Positions 3,182-5,391 of a DNA stretch of 5,391 nt are shown piece by piece. A program made the translations under genes and the position numbers. The notes beneath the pieces were generated by a model. The model saw nothing but the letters and a program-made list of their open reading frames with translations. It ran no database searches and was not told the origin of the DNA. How positions within the stretch are numbered: the stretch's first letter is position 1; each line of letters begins with the position of its first letter. The stretch is from Streptosporangiaceae bacterium. Its GTDB lineage: Bacteria > Actinomycetota > Actinomycetes > Streptosporangiales > Streptosporangiaceae. The DNA lies in assembly GCA_025934635.1 (NCBI GenBank), contig JAICWX010000477.1:1-5391 (forward strand). Direction: 5' to 3'.

Positions 3182-5391
3182 ATGACCGGTTCTCTCATCG
3201 CCGCCGGGGACGCCGCCCACGGTGCCGCGGCTGCGGTGCAAGCGGGCGCCGGCGCGGTACCGGCAGGCGCAAAAACCGGGCCCCGGGCACCCCTGCTGAC
3301 TGTTTCCGGCCTGAATGTCAGGTACGGTCCGGTCCGCGCCCTGCGCGACATCAGCCTGAGTGTGCACAGCGGCGAACTCGTCGCCCTGGCCGGCGAGAAC
3401 GGCGCGGGCAAGACCAGCCTGGTGCGCTGCATCGCCGGGGATGTGGCCCGGGGGACCGGAGAGATCTACCTCGGCGGGAAGCGCGTGCCGCCAGATCCCG
3501 CCGTGGCGGCCCGGCAGGGGGTGGCCGTGGTCTGGCAGGACCTGGCACTGTGCGACAACCTGGATGTCGCGGCCAACATCATGCTCGGCCGCGAATCCAA
3601 GTGGCTGATGATGTCCGAGACGCGCTTCCATGTCGCGGCCGCAGAGCTCCTGGCGAGCCTTAACATCCCCCTCAAGGACACCACCCGCAGCGTGCGGTCG
3701 CTGTCCGGCGGGCAAAGGCAAATGGTCGCGGTGGCCCGCGCCATGGGCAGCAAGCCGCGGCTGCTGGTGCTTGACGAGCCAACCGCCTCGCTCGGCGTGC
3801 AGGAGTCGGCCCAGGTCGAGGAGCTGATCCTGGGCCTGCGCGAGCAGGGCACGACTATCCTGCTCGCCTGCCACGACATCGACCAGATGTTCCGGCTCGC
3901 TGACCGCATCGTGGTGCTGCGGCAGGGCCGGATCGTCGCCGACCTGCACCCGTCGGACACGCACCCCGACGACGTGGTGGCGTTGCTGTCCGGCCAGCAG
4001 GTCGATTCCTCCGCCCGGCGTCAGCTCACCAGGCTGCACGGTCTCACTGACCGTCTGGTCAGCGCCGACCCCTCCTCCAGCCTGCCGCTGATCTTGTCCG
4101 CCCTGGGGCAGGCGCTTGGCAGCGAGCGGCTCTGCATCCATCTGGTGTCGGACCGGACCCTGCTCTGCGCCGCGTCGCTTGGTTTCACTCAGGGCCAGCT
4201 CGACCCGTGGGGCCGCCTGCCGTTCGGCCCCGCAGGCGGCCCGGCGGGCATGGCGGCGGCGGACGAGCGGCCGATCGTCGCCGACAACGTGCGCATCGGT
4301 CCGGCCTGGAAAAACTTCCGCGACCTGGCCAGGAGCACCAAGGTGGCCGGCTCGTGGTCGGTACCCGTGCTCGGCCCGAGCGGGCTCAGCGGGGTCATCA
4401 CGGTGTTCCGCGCCCAGCATGGCGCGCCCCAGCGAGACGAACTGGCCCTGGTCAACGTCTACGCGGGTTACGCCGCGAGCGCCATCGAGCGCGACCGGCT
4501 GCTCGACCAGGTAACCAAGAGGAACCGCGTCCTTGAGACAATAAGGGAGATGCTGGAGACGCTCGCCGGCCCGGTCCTCGTCGCCGAGGGGCTGGTCATC
4601 GCGGTCCAGTCGCTGCGCCGGGGGCTGCAGGCCGAGGAGGTTGCCCTGGTCACCCAGCCCACTGGCCAGCCGGGCACGGCGGCTAGCTGGCGCGCCTACG
4701 CCGGTCCGCACGGTACCGATTCCGCTACCACATCGCTCACGGCCATGGCGCAGAATGCGCTTTCCAGCGCGCTCCCCGATGGCGTCGCCCGGGAACTGCA
4801 CATCAGCCGCAGGCACCGGGTCAGGACGGTCGCCTTCCTCACCGCTGGCGGGCCCACCGTGCTCGTCGCGAGCTGGCGCCGGGTGCCGCCGACCGAGGAG
4901 GAGACGTCGCTGCTCGAGGACGCGGCGCACTCGCTGCGGCTCGCGCTGGAACGCGATGAGGCAGGCCGCGCGCACCAGGAGGCGGCGGCGCTGCGCCGGT
5001 CGCGGGAACTGCAACGCGGCTTCCTGTCCCGGCTGAGCCACGAGCTGCGCACGCCGCTGACGGCCATCAGGGGATACGCGTCCAGCCTCATGCAGCCGGA
5101 CGTGACCTGGGACGGCGACTCCCAGCGGCGGTTCCTCGCCCGGATCGCCGCGGAGTCTGCGCGCCTCGGCCGGCTGGTCGATGACCTGCTCGACTTCTCC
5201 GCCATCGAATCGGGCATCATGCGGCTGCAGCGCGACTGGTGCGACATCACGCTGGTACTCGAGGCGGCGATCGCCTGCCTGCCGCCGGAACACGCCGCGT
5301 CGATCGCGCTGACCGGCGACGCCGCCCTCCCGGCGGTGTGGGCCGACCACGACCGGATGGAGCAGGTCTTCGTGAACCTGCTGAACAACGC
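3182..5391 (+). CDS. ABC ATPase - GAF - GAF - histidine kinase fusion (partial, 3' end missing)
   Basis: From the ATG at 3182, 736 codons run off the right edge with no stop. An Ala/Gly-rich N-terminus (1-37) precedes a complete ABC ATPase (38-270): Walker A GENGAGKT (71-78), Q-loop Q119, signature LSGGQ (174-178), Walker B LLVLDEP (194-200) and switch H231. DEPTASLG, DRIVVLRQGR and a closing ALLSG resemble single-domain sugar-importer ATPases (RbsA/FrcA type). A GAF-like region follows (about 285-437), ending in a helix, then a second divergent GAF-like region (about 451-592). A HisKA domain (about 609-676) contains FLSRLSHELRTPL with H620 as the expected phospho-acceptor. The ATPase domain starts near 715 and is cut within its N-box (VNLLNN). 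There are no membrane segments, so it should be cytoplasmic or docked to a permease. I infer that it couples sugar transport or ATPase state to a two-component response. Confidence 0.88.
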   Translation, partial: MTGSLIAAGDAAHGAAAAVQAGAGAVPAGAKTGPRAPLLTVSGLNVRYGPVRALRDISLSVHSGELVALAGENGAGKTSLVRCIAGDVARGTGEIYLGGKRVPPDPAVAARQGVAVVWQDLALCDNLDVAANIMLGRESKWLMMSETRFHVAAAELLASLNIPLKDTTRSVRSLSGGQRQMVAVARAMGSKPRLLVLDEPTASLGVQESAQVEELILGLREQGTTILLACHDIDQMFRLADRIVVLRQGRIVADLHPSDTHPDDVVALLSGQQVDSSARRQLTRLHGLTDRLVSADPSSSLPLILSALGQALGSERLCIHLVSDRTLLCAASLGFTQGQLDPWGRLPFGPAGGPAGMAAADERPIVADNVRIGPAWKNFRDLARSTKVAGSWSVPVLGPSGLSGVITVFRAQHGAPQRDELALVNVYAGYAASAIERDRLLDQVTKRNRVLETIREMLETLAGPVLVAEGLVIAVQSLRRGLQAEEVALVTQPTGQPGTAASWRAYAGPHGTDSATTSLTAMAQNALSSALPDGVARELHISRRHRVRTVAFLTAGGPTVLVASWRRVPPTEEETSLLEDAAHSLRLALERDEAGRAHQEAAALRRSRELQRGFLSRLSHELRTPLTAIRGYASSLMQPDVTWDGDSQRRFLARIAAESARLGRLVDDLLDFSAIESGIMRLQRDWCDITLVLEAAIACLPPEHAASIALTGDAALPAVWADHDRMEQVFVNLLNN

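Noticed and set aside
2999..5350. Very long open frame of 783 codons on the minus strand
   Set aside because: It is antisense to the ABC-kinase frame, which carries intact Walker, signature and H-box motifs. Its translation is low-complexity with no recognisable domain; long antisense frames are common in high-GC DNA.
1..5391. CRISPR arrays, tRNA, rRNA, insertion sequences
   Set aside because: No repeat-spacer pattern, cloverleaf, rRNA-like stretch, transposase or terminal inverted repeats were seen.

Overview
The window is chromosome-like DNA from a high-GC actinobacterium. GC content is high, third codon positions are strongly G/C, GTG starts are frequent, and genes overlap by 4 to 8 bases. 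I cannot place it below the phylum. One stretch (about 143-369) is clearly AT-richer and forms the divergent regulatory region between the first two genes.

Layout. Bases 1-142 (minus strand) hold the 5' end of a gene for an MTH1187/DUF77-type thiamine-binding protein. A plus-strand block of five recognised genes plus a possible micro-gene follows (370-3051). In order it encodes: a small Tat-exported protein with ten cysteines; a possible 21-residue hydrophobic peptide; a multi-pass membrane protein; a small soluble protein that looks like a dimeric alpha/beta-barrel (ABM/DUF3291-like); a MauE-type membrane protein with a CxCFG motif; and a membrane-anchored thioredoxin-fold protein of the MauD type with a CSTC motif. 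The last three junctions are an 8-base overlap, a 4-base overlap and a 33-base gap, so this reads as one operon.

After a 130-base gap, an open frame runs from 3182 off the right edge. It encodes an uncommon fusion: a sugar-importer-type ABC ATPase, two GAF-like modules, then a histidine kinase cut off inside its ATPase domain.

How the genes may work together. In methylamine dehydrogenase (MADH) systems, MauE and MauD are needed to make the disulfide-rich, Tat-exported small subunit MauA. Here the same logic appears (Cys-rich Tat substrate, MauE, MauD), but no MADH large subunit and no MauG are visible, and the substrate is much smaller than MauA. My inference is that this is a dedicated disulfide-maturation operon for a small secreted Cys/Tyr-rich protein of unknown function. 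The ABC-kinase fusion is probably a separate transcription unit, and its link to the operon is unproven.
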